Assembly (NCBI RefSeq): GCF_004154955.1
Contig: NZ_CP011524.1
Location: 1,736,001 to 1,800,000, forward strand
Length of the DNA: 64,000 bases
Direction of reading: 5' to 3'
Origin: Intestinimonas butyriciproducens
GTDB taxonomy: Bacteria; Bacillota; Clostridia; Oscillospirales; Oscillospiraceae
Shown here: one piece after another, positions 43,173-52,638 of the stretch
Layout: each line of letters starts with the position of its first letter
Position numbering within the stretch: position 1 is the first letter of the stretch
Notes under the pieces: model-generated
Told to the model about the DNA's origin: nothing
Seen by the model: only the letters and a program-made list of their open reading frames with translations
Database searches by the model: none
Made by a program: the position numbers and the translations under genes

Positions 43173-44675
43173 CTATTCCTCGCCGTTCAAAATACGGTAT
43201 ACCCGCTCCATATCCAAACTTTCCCGCAGTCCGGCGGCCAGTTTGTCGTACTGCTCCTCCTGGTAGCTCCGATAGTCTATCGCAGCGGCGGTGGGGGAGA
43301 GCCCCTTCGTCGCAAAGAGCGCATTGACCAGCCCCTGGGCGCTCTCTGCCCGCTCAAAAATACCGTGCACATAGCTGCCCCAGACGTTACCACAGGATGC
43401 GCCATCCCGCTTGGTCTGCCCATCCAGCGTGGTAATCTCCGTCAGAGGCTTTCCGTCATCCAGAAGAGCCGTGTCTCCCATATGGATCTCATACCCGTCG
43501 AAAGGAACACCGTTGAGGCCGGCAAAGACTCCCTGGGCACCGAAATAGGCCCCTCTCACCCGTGTCCGGGTCTTTTCCCCCCGGAACACCGTGGAAACGG
43601 GCAGCAGTCCCATACCGGCCAGCTCTCCACCGCTCTCCACTCCATCGGGATCAGAAAGGGTGCGCCCCAGCATCTGATAGCCGCCGCAGACACCCAACAC
43701 GGCTCCGCCCCGGCTGGCATGCTGGAGCACTTTGGCCTCCAGCCCATTTTGACGCATCCATTTGAGGTCATCCATCGTGCTTTTGGTACCCGGAAGGATC
43801 ACCAAATCAGGATTTCCGAACTTCCCCGGAGTGCGCACATAGCGCACCGTTACTCCGGAGAGACGCTCCAATGGGTTGAAATCCGTAAAGTTGGAGATGC
43901 GGGGCAGTTGAATCACCGCGATATCCAGCAGTCCTACCTGCCCCTCCCCCCTCATCTTGGAGGAGAGAGAATCCTCATCGTCCACATCCACATCCAGCAT
44001 GGGCACTACGCCCAATACCGGCTTGCCGGTGAGTTCCTCCAATGTGACCAGACCAGGCCGCAAAATCTCCACATCGCCACGAAACTTATTGATGAGAAGG
44101 CCCTTGATCCGTGCCTGCTCCTCCGGTTCCAAAAGCTTCACCGTCCCGTAGAGAGAGGCAAATACGCCGCCGCGGTCGATGTCTCCCGCCAACAGCACCG
44201 GAGCGCCCGCCAGTCTGGCCATACCCATGTTGACAAAATCATCCTGGCGGAGGTTGATCTCCGCCGGGCTTCCCGCCCCCTCGATCACGATGATGTCGTT
44301 TTCGGCGGAGAGACTCTCAAAGGCAGCCATAATCTCAGGGATCAGCGCCTTTTTGTACTTGAAATACGCCACGGCCCCCATGGTCCCCCGGGGCACGCCG
44401 TTTACAATGACTTGGCTTCCCATATCGTTGGTGGGCTTGAGGAGCACCGGATTCATCCTCACATCGGGGGCTACTCCCGCAGCCTCCGCCTGGACCACCT
44501 GAGCCCTTCCCATCTCCAGACCGTCTGCGGTGATAAAGGAATTGAGCGCCATATTTTGGGATTTAAAAGGGGCCACTCGATAGCCGTCCTGATGAAAAAT
44601 ACGGCACAGCCCCGCCGCCAGCAGACTTTTTCCCGCATTGGAGGCAGTCCCCTGGATCATGATCGCTTTTGCCAT
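43173..44675 (-). CDS. cbiP: Cobyric acid synthase CbiP (CobQ)
   Basis: ATP- and glutamine-dependent amidation of four side chains of adenosylcobyrinic acid a,c-diamide. The 500-residue product has an N-terminal synthetase domain starting [19 protein letters not shown], a [12 protein letters not shown] block and [12 protein letters not shown]. The C-terminal glutaminase domain has nucleophile C330 in [10 protein letters not shown] and the catalytic histidine near GSYVHGIFE. Start ATG 44675 abuts the cobD stop with no spacing. Confidence 0.96.
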   Translation of the reverse strand: MAKAIMIQGTASNAGKSLLAAGLCRIFHQDGYRVAPFKSQNMALNSFITADGLEMGRAQVVQAEAAGVAPDVRMNPVLLKPTNDMGSQVIVNGVPRGTMGAVAYFKYKKALIPEIMAAFESLSAENDIIVIEGAGSPAEINLRQDDFVNMGMARLAGAPVLLAGDIDRGGVFASLYGTVKLLEPEEQARIKGLLINKFRGDVEILRPGLVTLEELTGKPVLGVVPMLDVDVDDEDSLSSKMRGEGQVGLLDIAVIQLPRISNFTDFNPLERLSGVTVRYVRTPGKFGNPDLVILPGTKSTMDDLKWMRQNGLEAKVLQHASRGGAVLGVCGGYQMLGRTLSDPDGVESGGELAGMGLLPVSTVFRGEKTRTRVRGAYFGAQGVFAGLNGVPFDGYEIHMGDTALLDDGKPLTEITTLDGQTKRDGASCGNVWGSYVHGIFERAESAQGLVNALFATKGLSPTAAAIDYRSYQEEQYDKLAAGLRESLDMERVYRILNGEE

Positions 44676-45734
44676 TTACAGCACCTCTTTCAATGCCCGG
44701 ACAAGCCGTTCATTTTCTCCCCTCAGGCGGATCGCGATCCGATAGTAGTCCTCTGTCAGCCCCACATAGTTGGCACAGGAGCGGATGAGGATTCCCCGCT
44801 TCAGAAGCCGTTCTCTCAGATCCGTCACGCCCGCCCTCTGAAAAAGGAGATAATTTGCCGCGCTGGGAAACACCCGCAGACCCAATCCGGCCAACTCGCC
44901 GGTCAGCCAGCGTCTCTCCACCTCAATCAACTGCCGGGCCAACAGCGGATGGAGGGGCTCCTGCAAGGCCGCCACTCCGGCTGCCTGGGCCGGAGCAGAT
45001 ACGCTCCAGGGCTGCGCGCACCGGGAGAGTCGGTCCAGCAGACCCGTATCCGATGTGATACAGTAGCCCAGCCGCAGTCCCGGCATGGCATAGCACTTGG
45101 TAAAAGCCCGCAGCAGGAGCAGATTGGGATAGGACTTCACGTATCCGGCGAGGCCCCCCGAGTCCCCGCTGTCGGATAGGGCCAGGAAGCACTCGTCTAC
45201 CACCAGCCGTATCCCCCTGCCCGCGCATCGCTCCAAAATGCGCTCCATGAGTCCGCGCGCAATAGGCTGTCCGGTGGGATTGTTGGGCGTGCAGAAGAAA
45301 GCCATCTCCAAGCGTCCGTCCAGATCCTCCAGCACAGCATCTGTCAAGTTAAAATCGTTGTCAGGTGTCAGGCGGTGGTAGACCACTTCGCTTCCCGCAG
45401 CTTCCATGGCCTCCTGATACTCCGAAAAGGTAGGCGCCGTGACCAGGGCCCGCTTGGGCCTGAGTGCAAAGGCCAGCCGGAAGATGAGATCCGCCGCTCC
45501 ATTGCCGCAGAGGACCCATTCCCGCTCCACGCCGTCCCGCCGTGCGATCCCCTCGGTAAGCACGCGGCACAGGGGGTCTGGGTAATGAACGGCTCCCTTT
45601 ACTGCGGCGGCCGCCGCCCGGCGCACGGACTCCGGCATGCCCAGCGGATTCAGATTGGCGGAGAAGTCCACGATTTCCCCCTGAAACCCCATCTTGGCAG
45701 TGAGAATGTCGCCGCCGTGGGTATACGCTTTCAT
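44676..45734 (-). CDS. cobD: Threonine-phosphate decarboxylase CobD
   Basis: PLP enzyme that decarboxylates L-threonine-O-3-phosphate to (R)-1-amino-2-propanol phosphate, the linker for the nucleotide loop. The 352-residue product from ATG 45734 (AAGGAGGGGGG upstream) opens YTHGGDILTAKMG, typical for CobD, then FSANLNPLG, CNNPTG-type FFCTPNNPTGQP and the PLP lysine in LRAFTKCYAMPGLRLGY. The fold is that of HisC; the partner CbiB gene next door decides the assignment. A true hisC is at 58346. Confidence 0.92.
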   Translation of the reverse strand: MKAYTHGGDILTAKMGFQGEIVDFSANLNPLGMPESVRRAAAAAVKGAVHYPDPLCRVLTEGIARRDGVEREWVLCGNGAADLIFRLAFALRPKRALVTAPTFSEYQEAMEAAGSEVVYHRLTPDNDFNLTDAVLEDLDGRLEMAFFCTPNNPTGQPIARGLMERILERCAGRGIRLVVDECFLALSDSGDSGGLAGYVKSYPNLLLLRAFTKCYAMPGLRLGYCITSDTGLLDRLSRCAQPWSVSAPAQAAGVAALQEPLHPLLARQLIEVERRWLTGELAGLGLRVFPSAANYLLFQRAGVTDLRERLLKRGILIRSCANYVGLTEDYYRIAIRLRGENERLVRALKEVL

Positions 45735-45773
45735 CCGATCCCCCCTCCTTTCGTTCTTTTCTTTCACCTGCCC

Positions 45774-46745
45774 TCAGGCCAGGCTCAGCAGCAGGGGTAT
45801 CCCGCAAAAAAGCACCATGGCCAGGAAAGCTGTGGCATACATGAGCCGGTTGGCGCGGAGAATATCCGCAGCCTCCACCGGGCGCATGGCGTCTCCGATA
45901 GAGGGCTTTTCCACTAACGTGCCAAAATAATAATTGCTCCCGGCCAGCTCCACATCCAGCGCCCCGGCGCAGGCCGCCTCCGTATGGGCGGAGTTGGGGC
46001 TCTTGTGATTTTTTCGGTCCCGCTTAAAGATACGCCACGCGTTTTTTCCATCAAATCCTGCGGGACGGGCCGCCAGACACATGAGTATGCCCGCCAAACG
46101 GGCCGGGATCCAATTCACCACATCATCCAGCTTGGCCGCCGCCCGGCCAAAGTAGAGATACCGGTCATTCTTGTACCCTACCATAGAATCCATGGTATTG
46201 ACGGACTTGTAGAGCATTCCCAGAGGCGCTCCCCCCAGGGCCAGACACAGAAGAGGCGCAATCACGCCGTCGGAGGCGTTCTCGGCCACGGTCTCCACCG
46301 CCGCCTTGGCAACGCCGGTCCTGTCCAGCCGGTCTGTATCCCGTCCCACGATCATGGAGACAGCACGCCTGGCCTCTTCCAGGGTCCCGTCCCGCAGGGC
46401 CCGGTAGACCTTTACGCTCTCGTCCCGCAGGGAGCGGGCAGCCAGAAGCTGATAACACAGTACCGTCTGTGCGGCAAACGCCAGCCAGGGATGGATCCGT
46501 CCGCACAGCCATAAGATCAGCACGGTGACGCCGGTGGATATTCCGCCCACCAGTACCACCAGAACGCCGCCTGCCGCCAGTTCGCCCCGCTCTCCCCTGG
46601 GAAAAACCGTCCGCAGGAGCTTTTCCAGTCCGGCGATCAACGCGCCGATGGCCCGTACCGGATGGGGCATCCAGTGGGGGTCTCCCAGCAGAAGGTCCAG
46701 GCAGAACCCCAACAGAAGAGCATATAGCCGCAGGGTAAGGCTCAT
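45774..46745 (-). CDS. cbiB: Adenosylcobinamide-phosphate synthase CbiB
   Basis: Membrane protein that attaches aminopropanol phosphate to adenosylcobyric acid. The 323-residue product has four or more hydrophobic segments, the N-terminal signature GFCLDLLLGDPHWMPHPVRAIG, and AENASDGVIAPLLCLALGG with NTMDSMVGYKNDRY. ATG 46745 overlaps the cobC stop by four bases; upstream in-frame residues come from cobC. It lies upstream of cobD, so the two aminopropanol-arm genes are neighbours. Confidence 0.95.
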   Translation of the reverse strand: MSLTLRLYALLLGFCLDLLLGDPHWMPHPVRAIGALIAGLEKLLRTVFPRGERGELAAGGVLVVLVGGISTGVTVLILWLCGRIHPWLAFAAQTVLCYQLLAARSLRDESVKVYRALRDGTLEEARRAVSMIVGRDTDRLDRTGVAKAAVETVAENASDGVIAPLLCLALGGAPLGMLYKSVNTMDSMVGYKNDRYLYFGRAAAKLDDVVNWIPARLAGILMCLAARPAGFDGKNAWRIFKRDRKNHKSPNSAHTEAACAGALDVELAGSNYYFGTLVEKPSIGDAMRPVEAADILRANRLMYATAFLAMVLFCGIPLLLSLA

Positions 46746-47326
46746 GCCCTGACCCTCCCGACGGTCCCCAGAATGTCCAGCCGAAGAGGGTCTCTGCACA
46801 GTTCGGCCCGGTAGCCGCCGCAGTTCTGGGGATACCAATCGTAAAAGCGCTCCCGGCTCGGCCGGCCATGGAGCGTGAGCATCCCCATCAGAAGACCTCC
46901 GTGGGACACCACGCCAATGCGCTCATAGCCCCGCGCGGCAGCATCGTCGGCAAGCCGCCCCAGCGCCCTGGAACCCCGGCGGGCACAGTCTTCGGCGGGC
47001 TCACCCACCGCCATCTCCCCCGCCAGCCACCGCTGGTAGAGAGGATCGTTCTTGAGCTCCTCGTGATTCTTCCCCTCAAAAGGGCCGAAGTCGGTCTCCC
47101 GCAGATCGTCCACAACCGTGTGTTCCACCCCCGGCCACAGCAGTTCCGCCGTCCTGCGGCAGCGGAGCATGGGACTGATATAGAGGTGCTCCACCGTGGG
47201 CAGCAGCGGTGCAGTCTCGCGGGCCAGCGTCTCCCCCTCGGGCGCCAAGGGTACATCCAGCCGCCCCACAAAGCGCTTTTCCTTGTTTCCCTGGGTCACA
47301 CTGTGCCGTACCAGGATCACTTCCAT
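46742..47326 (-). CDS. cobC: Alpha-ribazole phosphatase CobC
   Basis: Histidine-phosphatase-fold enzyme that removes the phosphate from alpha-ribazole 5'-phosphate or from the late cobalamin phosphate. The 194-residue product has the phospho-histidine motif LVRHSVTQGN (the usual RHGxT reads RHSVT), FEGKNHEELKNDP, and the second histidine in GVVSHGGLLMGML. It overlaps the small CobU-like gene upstream by ten bases and cbiB by four. The cobalamin role is inferred from context; the fold is certain. Confidence 0.88.
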   Translation of the reverse strand: MEVILVRHSVTQGNKEKRFVGRLDVPLAPEGETLARETAPLLPTVEHLYISPMLRCRRTAELLWPGVEHTVVDDLRETDFGPFEGKNHEELKNDPLYQRWLAGEMAVGEPAEDCARRGSRALGRLADDAAARGYERIGVVSHGGLLMGMLTLHGRPSRERFYDWYPQNCGGYRAELCRDPLRLDILGTVGRVRA

Positions 47327-47697
47327 GCCCCTTCCCCCTTCAACACCATACTCAGTCCGCAGAAGATGCGCTCCACCCGGTCTGCCCGCCGGGCCAGCAC
47401 ACAGCACAGGCGTCCCACTGCCTCTCGCCAGCTCCGCTCTCCAGGATCGATGGGCACCACCCCACAGCCCACCTCGTCACAAAGGATGACCACGTCCGGG
47501 TTATCCTCGAGGACTGTGTCCAGCTTTTCCTCCAGGTTTTCGTCCGGATGTTCCCGTATCCAAGACTCCAGGCCGACAAAAATCGGTTTTCTTCTTGCCG
47601 CCTCAGGGTCACGGGCCACATCCTCCGGGCCGCACCCTGTCTTTTCTATGGCATAAGCCAGCTTGCCCTGGCCTGTACCGCCGATGAGCAAAATCAT
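47317..47697 (-). CDS. Short CobU-like protein with altered P-loop
   Basis: A 126-residue paralogue of adenosylcobinamide kinase/guanylyltransferase. It keeps the first strand and glycine loop but as GGTGQGKLAYA, where the lysine is followed by Leu instead of Ser/Thr. It also keeps the C-terminal CobU block DEVGCGVVPIDPGERSWREAVGR with ADRVERIFCGLS. The middle part with the guanylylated histidine (RxxxHR) is missing. It may be a non-catalytic partner of, or complement to, the longer CobU at 48468, whose own NEVG-type block is poor. ATG 47697 overlaps cobS by four bases. Confidence 0.75.
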   Translation of the reverse strand: MILLIGGTGQGKLAYAIEKTGCGPEDVARDPEAARRKPIFVGLESWIREHPDENLEEKLDTVLEDNPDVVILCDEVGCGVVPIDPGERSWREAVGRLCCVLARRADRVERIFCGLSMVLKGEGAWK

Positions 47698-48464
47698 AAC
47701 AGCACCTCGATCCGCTGGGCCAGTACTACCTGGAGCACCATAGCGCATTCACAGATCTGGAGAAAAAATCCCGCCAGATCCCCGGTGACACCTCCAAACT
47801 GCCGTGTAGACATGACCCTATAGTAGAGAAAGGACAGCAGCGCCCCAGCCACCGTGAATGCTCCGGCCCACAGGTCCAGCCACAGCATTCCGGCGCAGCA
47901 GCCGATTACCCACAGCACCAACACCACCCGCGCCCGCTTGGCGTCCATGGGCTGCGTAAAGGTTGCCAGCAGACCGCTCCCACGGGCGTTGGGCCAGGAG
48001 CAGGCCGCCAGGCCGGACAGGCTGCGGGACAGCGCTGGCCCCAGGCACAGAACCCAGAACGTGCCGCCGGCCGGCTCCGCTTCGCACCATACCGCAAAGA
48101 AGGTGATGAGATACAGGCAGCAACAGATGATCGCAAAGGCTCCTGTGTGGGAGTCCTTTAATATTTCCAGCTTTTTTTCTCTGGGCTGGTGGGAGCCCAG
48201 CGCGTCGGCCGTGTCACAGAAGCCGTCCAAGTGGATGGCCCCGCTCACCGCCACGGGCAGCAGCAACGCCCCAGCGGCCCGGAGCCAGGGTCCGATATCC
48301 AACAGTGCGCACAGCTCCAGCCACAACCCCAGAAGCAGACCGATCACCACCCCCACCACTGGAAAAAAGCACAGCGCCCAGGAGAGACTCTTTCGATCCC
48401 ACTCCACCTGAGGCACTGGGAGCTTGGAGTACATCGCCACCGCAATCCAAAGAGATCGCATCAC
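47694..48464 (-). CDS. cobS: Adenosylcobinamide-GDP ribazoletransferase CobS
   Basis: Integral membrane cobalamin synthase that joins AdoCbi-GDP to alpha-ribazole. The 256-residue product has about six hydrophobic segments and the family motif HLDGFCDTADALGSH followed by ILKDSHTGAFAI, the metal-binding region. The C-terminal RQFGGVTGDLAGFFLQICE is also typical. It overlaps the small CobU-like gene downstream by four bases and lies three bases from cobU upstream. Confidence 0.96.
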   Translation of the reverse strand: MMRSLWIAVAMYSKLPVPQVEWDRKSLSWALCFFPVVGVVIGLLLGLWLELCALLDIGPWLRAAGALLLPVAVSGAIHLDGFCDTADALGSHQPREKKLEILKDSHTGAFAIICCCLYLITFFAVWCEAEPAGGTFWVLCLGPALSRSLSGLAACSWPNARGSGLLATFTQPMDAKRARVVLVLWVIGCCAGMLWLDLWAGAFTVAGALLSFLYYRVMSTRQFGGVTGDLAGFFLQICECAMVLQVVLAQRIEVLL

Positions 48465-48467
48465 ATC

Positions 48468-48983
48468 CTACTCCCCCTTCCAGCAGACAGGTATGCCGCA
48501 GACCACCTCATAGACCCTGTCCGCCTGGGCCGCGATGACCCGATTGAGTTGGGCGAGGCAAGCCAGGTATGCCGCCGTCTCCGGATCATAGCAGACTCCG
48601 TCGGAAAAAAGTTCATTGGTGACCACCACGACAGTGGATGACCGATCCCGCAGCTTCCGTATCCCTGTGAGCACCCTCTCAGGGACTCCCGCCCGGTCGC
48701 CGCCGTCGAACCACTCGTTGGCCGCGAGGTTGGAAAGGTCCTCCAGCAGCACCACCGCCCCTTCGGGGACCGGCATCTCTCCGAGGCGGACCGGCCGCTC
48801 CACCGTGCGGAATCCCTTTCCTGCCCGCATGGCCCGATGCCGCTCCACCCGCTTCCGGCTCTCAGCATCCCAAACCTGCATTGTGGCCACATAGATCCGC
48901 TCTCCCGCCTGGGTGCGGACCACCAGTTCCTCGGCATACCGTGATTTTCCGCTTGCCGAGCCGCCGCTGACCAAAATAAGCAT
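48468..48983 (-). CDS. cobU: Adenosylcobinamide kinase / guanylyltransferase CobU
   Basis: Phosphorylates adenosylcobinamide and attaches GMP to give AdoCbi-GDP. The 171-residue product has the P-loop VSGGSASGKSRYAEE, the YVATMQVWDAESRKRVERHRA segment with the GMP-accepting histidine, and FRTVERP. The C-terminal region reads TNELFSDGVCYDPETAAYL where most CobU proteins have NEVGxGIVP, so it is divergent there. A short paralogue at 47317 has the reverse pattern. Cytoplasmic; between cobT and cobS. Confidence 0.9.
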   Translation of the reverse strand: MLILVSGGSASGKSRYAEELVVRTQAGERIYVATMQVWDAESRKRVERHRAMRAGKGFRTVERPVRLGEMPVPEGAVVLLEDLSNLAANEWFDGGDRAGVPERVLTGIRKLRDRSSTVVVVTNELFSDGVCYDPETAAYLACLAQLNRVIAAQADRVYEVVCGIPVCWKGE

Positions 48984-49008
48984 CGCCGTTCTCCGCCCCG
49001 TCTCCGCT

Positions 49009-50067
49009 TTATGTCAGCGGTTGATATGCCTCGATGTTCGTGGCCTCAAAGGTACACATCTCCCGGTAGACCGCAAGCCCCATGTCCAGCAGCGGCATAA
49101 CGGCCACCGCCCCGGTCCCCTCACCCAGACACATGCCCGCGTAGAGGAACGGAGTGAGCCCCAGCGCCTCCAGCACCAGCTTTCCGGCCGGCTCATTCGA
49201 TGCGTGGCTGCCCAGCATGTAGTCCTTTACCCCCGGACACAGGCTGGCCGCCACCAGCGCAGCCGCAGAGGAAATAAACCCGTCCACGAGCACGGGAATA
49301 TGGTGATAGGCGCCCCCCAGGAATACTCCGGCAAGCCCGGCGATATCCAACCCGCCCACCTTATGCAGAACATCAAGACCATCCGCCGGATCGGGGCGGT
49401 TCACGGCGATGGCGGTCTCGATGGCCCTGATCTTCAGGCGGAGCCCCTCTGTAGAGAGCCCGGCGCCCCTGCCTGTCACGTCTGCCGGCTCCTGACGCAG
49501 CAAGACAGAGACGACGGCGCTGGAGGTGGTGGTGTTTCCAATGCCCATCTCTCCGGTGGCCAGCAGCCGATAGCCCTGTTTCTTGAGCTCGCCCACCAAC
49601 TCCACCCCCGTCAGGATGGCCCGCTCCGCCTCTTCACGTGTCATGGCCGGACCTTGGGTCATATTGGCTGTTCCCCGCCGGATATTTTTCTGGCGGATCT
49701 TCCCGCCCTTTACCGGGCGGGCGACACCAATGTCCACAGGAATCACATCGGCGCCCGCCACGTGAGACATCCGGCACACGGAGGTGTCCCCGGTGGACAT
49801 GTTTTCCGTGACAAGCGCCGTGACCTCCTGCCCTGTCTGGGTGACGCCCTCCTCTACCACGCCGTTGTCGGCGCACATGACCACCACAGCCCGCTTGGAG
49901 ATATCTATGTAAGGGCTTCCTGTCATTCCGGCGATCCGGATGACATCCGTCTCCAACATGCCCAGGCTGTTCAGCGGGTGAGCGACGGCATCCCACCGGC
50001 GCTTCGCCTCCGCCATGGCTCGTTGCTCTGCGGGCGCGATCTGCGTGAGGATATCCTCTAATCTCAT
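49009..50067 (-). CDS. cobT: Nicotinate-nucleotide:dimethylbenzimidazole phosphoribosyltransferase CobT
   Basis: Makes alpha-ribazole phosphate (or another lower-ligand nucleotide) from NaMN and a base. The 352-residue product shows the family run LNSLGMLETDVIRIAGMTG, VVMCADNGVVEEGVTQTGQEVT, GEMGIGNTTTSSAV and the catalytic glutamate in MCLGEGTGAVAVMPLLDM. The start overlaps the cbiA stop by four bases. No dimethylbenzimidazole synthesis gene (bluB or bzaABCDE) is seen in the window, so the base may be imported or made elsewhere. Confidence 0.96.
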   Translation of the reverse strand: MRLEDILTQIAPAEQRAMAEAKRRWDAVAHPLNSLGMLETDVIRIAGMTGSPYIDISKRAVVVMCADNGVVEEGVTQTGQEVTALVTENMSTGDTSVCRMSHVAGADVIPVDIGVARPVKGGKIRQKNIRRGTANMTQGPAMTREEAERAILTGVELVGELKKQGYRLLATGEMGIGNTTTSSAVVSVLLRQEPADVTGRGAGLSTEGLRLKIRAIETAIAVNRPDPADGLDVLHKVGGLDIAGLAGVFLGGAYHHIPVLVDGFISSAAALVAASLCPGVKDYMLGSHASNEPAGKLVLEALGLTPFLYAGMCLGEGTGAVAVMPLLDMGLAVYREMCTFEATNIEAYQPLT

Positions 50068-51434
50068 TGCAATTCCTCCCTATATCTGACACAGGCCGCG
50101 GTAAATCGCCGGGCGGCCTCGGGTCTGGATGCAAAATGGAAATGCGGGAATCCGGCATAGAGACGGGCCGAAGTGTGGACACAGTCCCACTTGCGGTCCG
50201 ATTGGGGCTTTCGTGCTATAAATCCCGCCCCGGGGTCTGTGCTCTCCCAATAGTGGAATTCATGCCCAGGCAGGGTCTCTCCCGCACGGCAGAGTAGATT
50301 GTCTTTCTCCGCTGTCAGCGTCACATATCCAAACCGCCCCATTCTGTCGGTGCGGTACGCCCGGGCCTCCAGCACATTGGCCATAGGGTAGCTCTCCCCG
50401 TCGCTGCCCTCCATGCTCTGATGCAGATAGAGGAATCCGCCGCACTCAGCCACACAGGGCATCCCGCCCAGCACGGCTTTTCGCACCGCCTTTCGCATGG
50501 CGATGTTCTCTGAAAGACGTCTGGCATACAGCTCCGGGTATCCCCCCCCCAGGTAAAGCCCGCAGGCCCCAGCAGGAAGCGCAGTATCCTCCATGGGGGA
50601 AAACTCCACCAGCTCAGCGCCCTGCCGCCGCAGTTCCGCCAGGCCGTCTTCATAATAAAAGCAAAACGCGTTATCTCTGGCCAAAGCCACCACTGGAGGA
50701 GTCCCCGCGATTTTCACCGGTTTTTCCGGCGTATACGTGAGATCCGGCGCAGCGCCGGAAAGGGCCAGGAGGCCGTCTATATCCAGCGTTTTTTCCGCCT
50801 GTTCCGCCAACCTCCGCAGCTTTTCCCGCAGATCTCCCACCTCGGCGGCCGTGATCAGGCCCAGATGGCGGCTCTCCAGCGCACACTCCGACATGAGGGG
50901 CAGGTACCCAAACACTGGGATCCCGACCTCCTCCTCCACACATGCTTTGAGGCGCGGGTACAGCATGGGGGAGCAGCGATTCAGGATCACGCCCCGAATC
51001 CCACTGTCAGGCCGGAATTCCGCCAGTCCCTTTACCAGGGCGGCCGCAGAGAGGGCCCGCCCTCTGGCGTCCGCCACCAGTATCGCCGGCGTCCCCGTGG
51101 TTCGTGCCAGATCATAGGCGCCTGCGTCACTGCTCATTCCGATGCCGTCATAATAACCCATGACTCCCTCGACCACGGCCAGACTGCTTCCCGCCGTGTT
51201 CTCCGCAAGCAGTCGACATGTCGTGTCCGCCCCCAGGAAAAACAGATCCAAGTTCCGGGATTTTGCCCCAATGATCTCACTATGGAACATGGGATCGATG
51301 TAGTCAGGTCCGCATTTAAAGGCAACTGGCCGCATTCCGCGGTCTACCAGCGCCTGGAGAATAGCGCAGGTCACCGTGGTCTTACCTCCTCCGCTGGCGG
51401 GGGCACAGAGGAGGAGCCGAGGCGTCTTACTCAC
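50064..51434 (-). CDS. cbiA: Cobyrinic acid a,c-diamide synthase CbiA
   Basis: Glutamine- and ATP-dependent amidation of the a and c acetate groups. The 456-residue product has an N-terminal dethiobiotin-synthetase-like domain with P-loop LCAPASGGGKTTVT, the block FKCGPDYIDPMFH, and EGVMGYYDG. The C-terminal glutaminase domain carries nucleophile C331 in CVAECGGFLYLHQ. It overlaps cbiET upstream by eight bases and cobT by four. Confidence 0.96.
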   Translation of the reverse strand: MSKTPRLLLCAPASGGGKTTVTCAILQALVDRGMRPVAFKCGPDYIDPMFHSEIIGAKSRNLDLFFLGADTTCRLLAENTAGSSLAVVEGVMGYYDGIGMSSDAGAYDLARTTGTPAILVADARGRALSAAALVKGLAEFRPDSGIRGVILNRCSPMLYPRLKACVEEEVGIPVFGYLPLMSECALESRHLGLITAAEVGDLREKLRRLAEQAEKTLDIDGLLALSGAAPDLTYTPEKPVKIAGTPPVVALARDNAFCFYYEDGLAELRRQGAELVEFSPMEDTALPAGACGLYLGGGYPELYARRLSENIAMRKAVRKAVLGGMPCVAECGGFLYLHQSMEGSDGESYPMANVLEARAYRTDRMGRFGYVTLTAEKDNLLCRAGETLPGHEFHYWESTDPGAGFIARKPQSDRKWDCVHTSARLYAGFPHFHFASRPEAARRFTAACVRYREELQ

Positions 51435-52638
51435 CGGGCCGCCCCTCCCCGCTGATGATCCATACCGGATTCTGGGCGTTCATCATGTGGTAGCGGCCCA
51501 CCTCCCGCGTCTTGGTGACGGCAACCTGGAGCACATCGACGCCGGAGAGGCCCAGAGTCCGGAAGCACCGTACCGCCTCGGCCAGCGTCTCCAGGGTGAT
51601 AGCATTGACCACCACCCGCGCGGCGGGGTTCTTTTCGAATACAACGCGCAGGATCGCCTCCATATCTCCGGAGGTCCCCCCCAGAAACACCCGGTCCGGT
51701 GCCGGCAGTCCGTCTAGGACTTCAGGGGCTGTCCCGGGTACGACGTGGAGGTTGGAGACCCCAAATTGCTCCTTGTTCCTGCGGAGCAGCTCCAGCGCGT
51801 CCGCTTTCTTCTCTATGGCATACACCCGTCCGGCCGGAAGGGCGAGTCCTCCCTCCACCGAGACCGAGCCGGTGCCCGCGCCCACATCCCAGAGGACGTG
51901 GTGGGCGCATAGTCTCAGTTTGGAAAGGGAGATGGTGCGGACCTCCTCCTTGGTCATGGGGGCATCTCCCCGGAGAAACGCGTCGTCCGGAATGCCGGAG
52001 TTGGAAACGCCCCGGAAAACAGGGCTGGGATTCCGGCACAGCAGTACGGCCAAATCCGAGAACTCCAGCTCCGCCAGCTCCGCGGCCGTGCCGGTAACGA
52101 TACGCTCTTCCGCATAGGAGAGGTTCTCCCCCACGGAGATCTCCACCCAGTCCATGCCCCATTCGGCAATGGCCCGGCATACATCCTGGGCCTTGGTCTT
52201 TCCGCCGGTGAGAAGGAAGGTCTTGGCGTGGCTTTGCACCTCGCCAGCCGCATTGAGTATACGTCCGTGGGCGCTGGCCACATGGGCGTCCTGCCAGGAT
52301 GTCTTCAGCTTGGTGCATAGGTAGGCCAGGGAGCTGATACCAGGGAGGCTCTCCACCTCGTATCCCTCCAGCAGCGGCCACAGATTTTTGGCACCGCTGT
52401 AAAAGCCCACATCCCCGGAGAGCAGTACCCCCACCGGACTCTCGCCGCAGGTCTCAATATAGGCAAGGATGTCCGCCGCCGCAATGAGCGGCACACAATT
52501 CTTTCCCTTCTGATAGGGCTCCAGCAGGCGGGGGGCCCCGACCAGCACAGGGCAGGCTTCAATCGCCCGTTCCGCCTCTGCTGTCAGCGTGGCGGGGTTC
52601 CCCATTCCCACGCCGATCAGGCATACTTTTGGTTTCAC
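51427..52638 (-). CDS. cbiET: Fused cobalt-precorrin-7 C5- and C15-methyltransferase (CbiE-CbiT)
   Basis: Bifunctional enzyme of 403 residues, the anaerobic counterpart of CobL. Residues 1-~200 are CbiE (VCLIGVGMGNPATLTAEAE, LLSGDVGFYSGA). The rest is CbiT, which methylates C15 and decarboxylates, with the SAM loop LWDVGAGTGSVSVEGGL and VFLGGTSGDMEAIL. GTG 52638 is chosen because AAGGAGG lies seven bases upstream and the longer frame reads cbiJ. It overlaps cbiJ by four bases and cbiA by eight. Confidence 0.95.
   Translation of the reverse strand: MKPKVCLIGVGMGNPATLTAEAERAIEACPVLVGAPRLLEPYQKGKNCVPLIAAADILAYIETCGESPVGVLLSGDVGFYSGAKNLWPLLEGYEVESLPGISSLAYLCTKLKTSWQDAHVASAHGRILNAAGEVQSHAKTFLLTGGKTKAQDVCRAIAEWGMDWVEISVGENLSYAEERIVTGTAAELAELEFSDLAVLLCRNPSPVFRGVSNSGIPDDAFLRGDAPMTKEEVRTISLSKLRLCAHHVLWDVGAGTGSVSVEGGLALPAGRVYAIEKKADALELLRRNKEQFGVSNLHVVPGTAPEVLDGLPAPDRVFLGGTSGDMEAILRVVFEKNPAARVVVNAITLETLAEAVRCFRTLGLSGVDVLQVAVTKTREVGRYHMMNAQNPVWIISGEGRPGE

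Noticed and set aside
43107-45179. A 690-codon plus-strand open frame
   Set aside because: Antisense to cbiP and cobD. No family motif, no promoter, and composition typical of a reverse-strand shadow.
44676-45734. Calling this aminotransferase-fold gene hisC
   Set aside because: Its YTHGGDI start, the CbiB neighbour and the presence of a better HisC at 58346 favour CobD.
46742-47326. Phosphoglycerate mutase instead of CobC
   Set aside because: The fold is shared, but the size, RHS motif and position between cbiB and the cobU/cobS genes favour the alpha-ribazole phosphatase.
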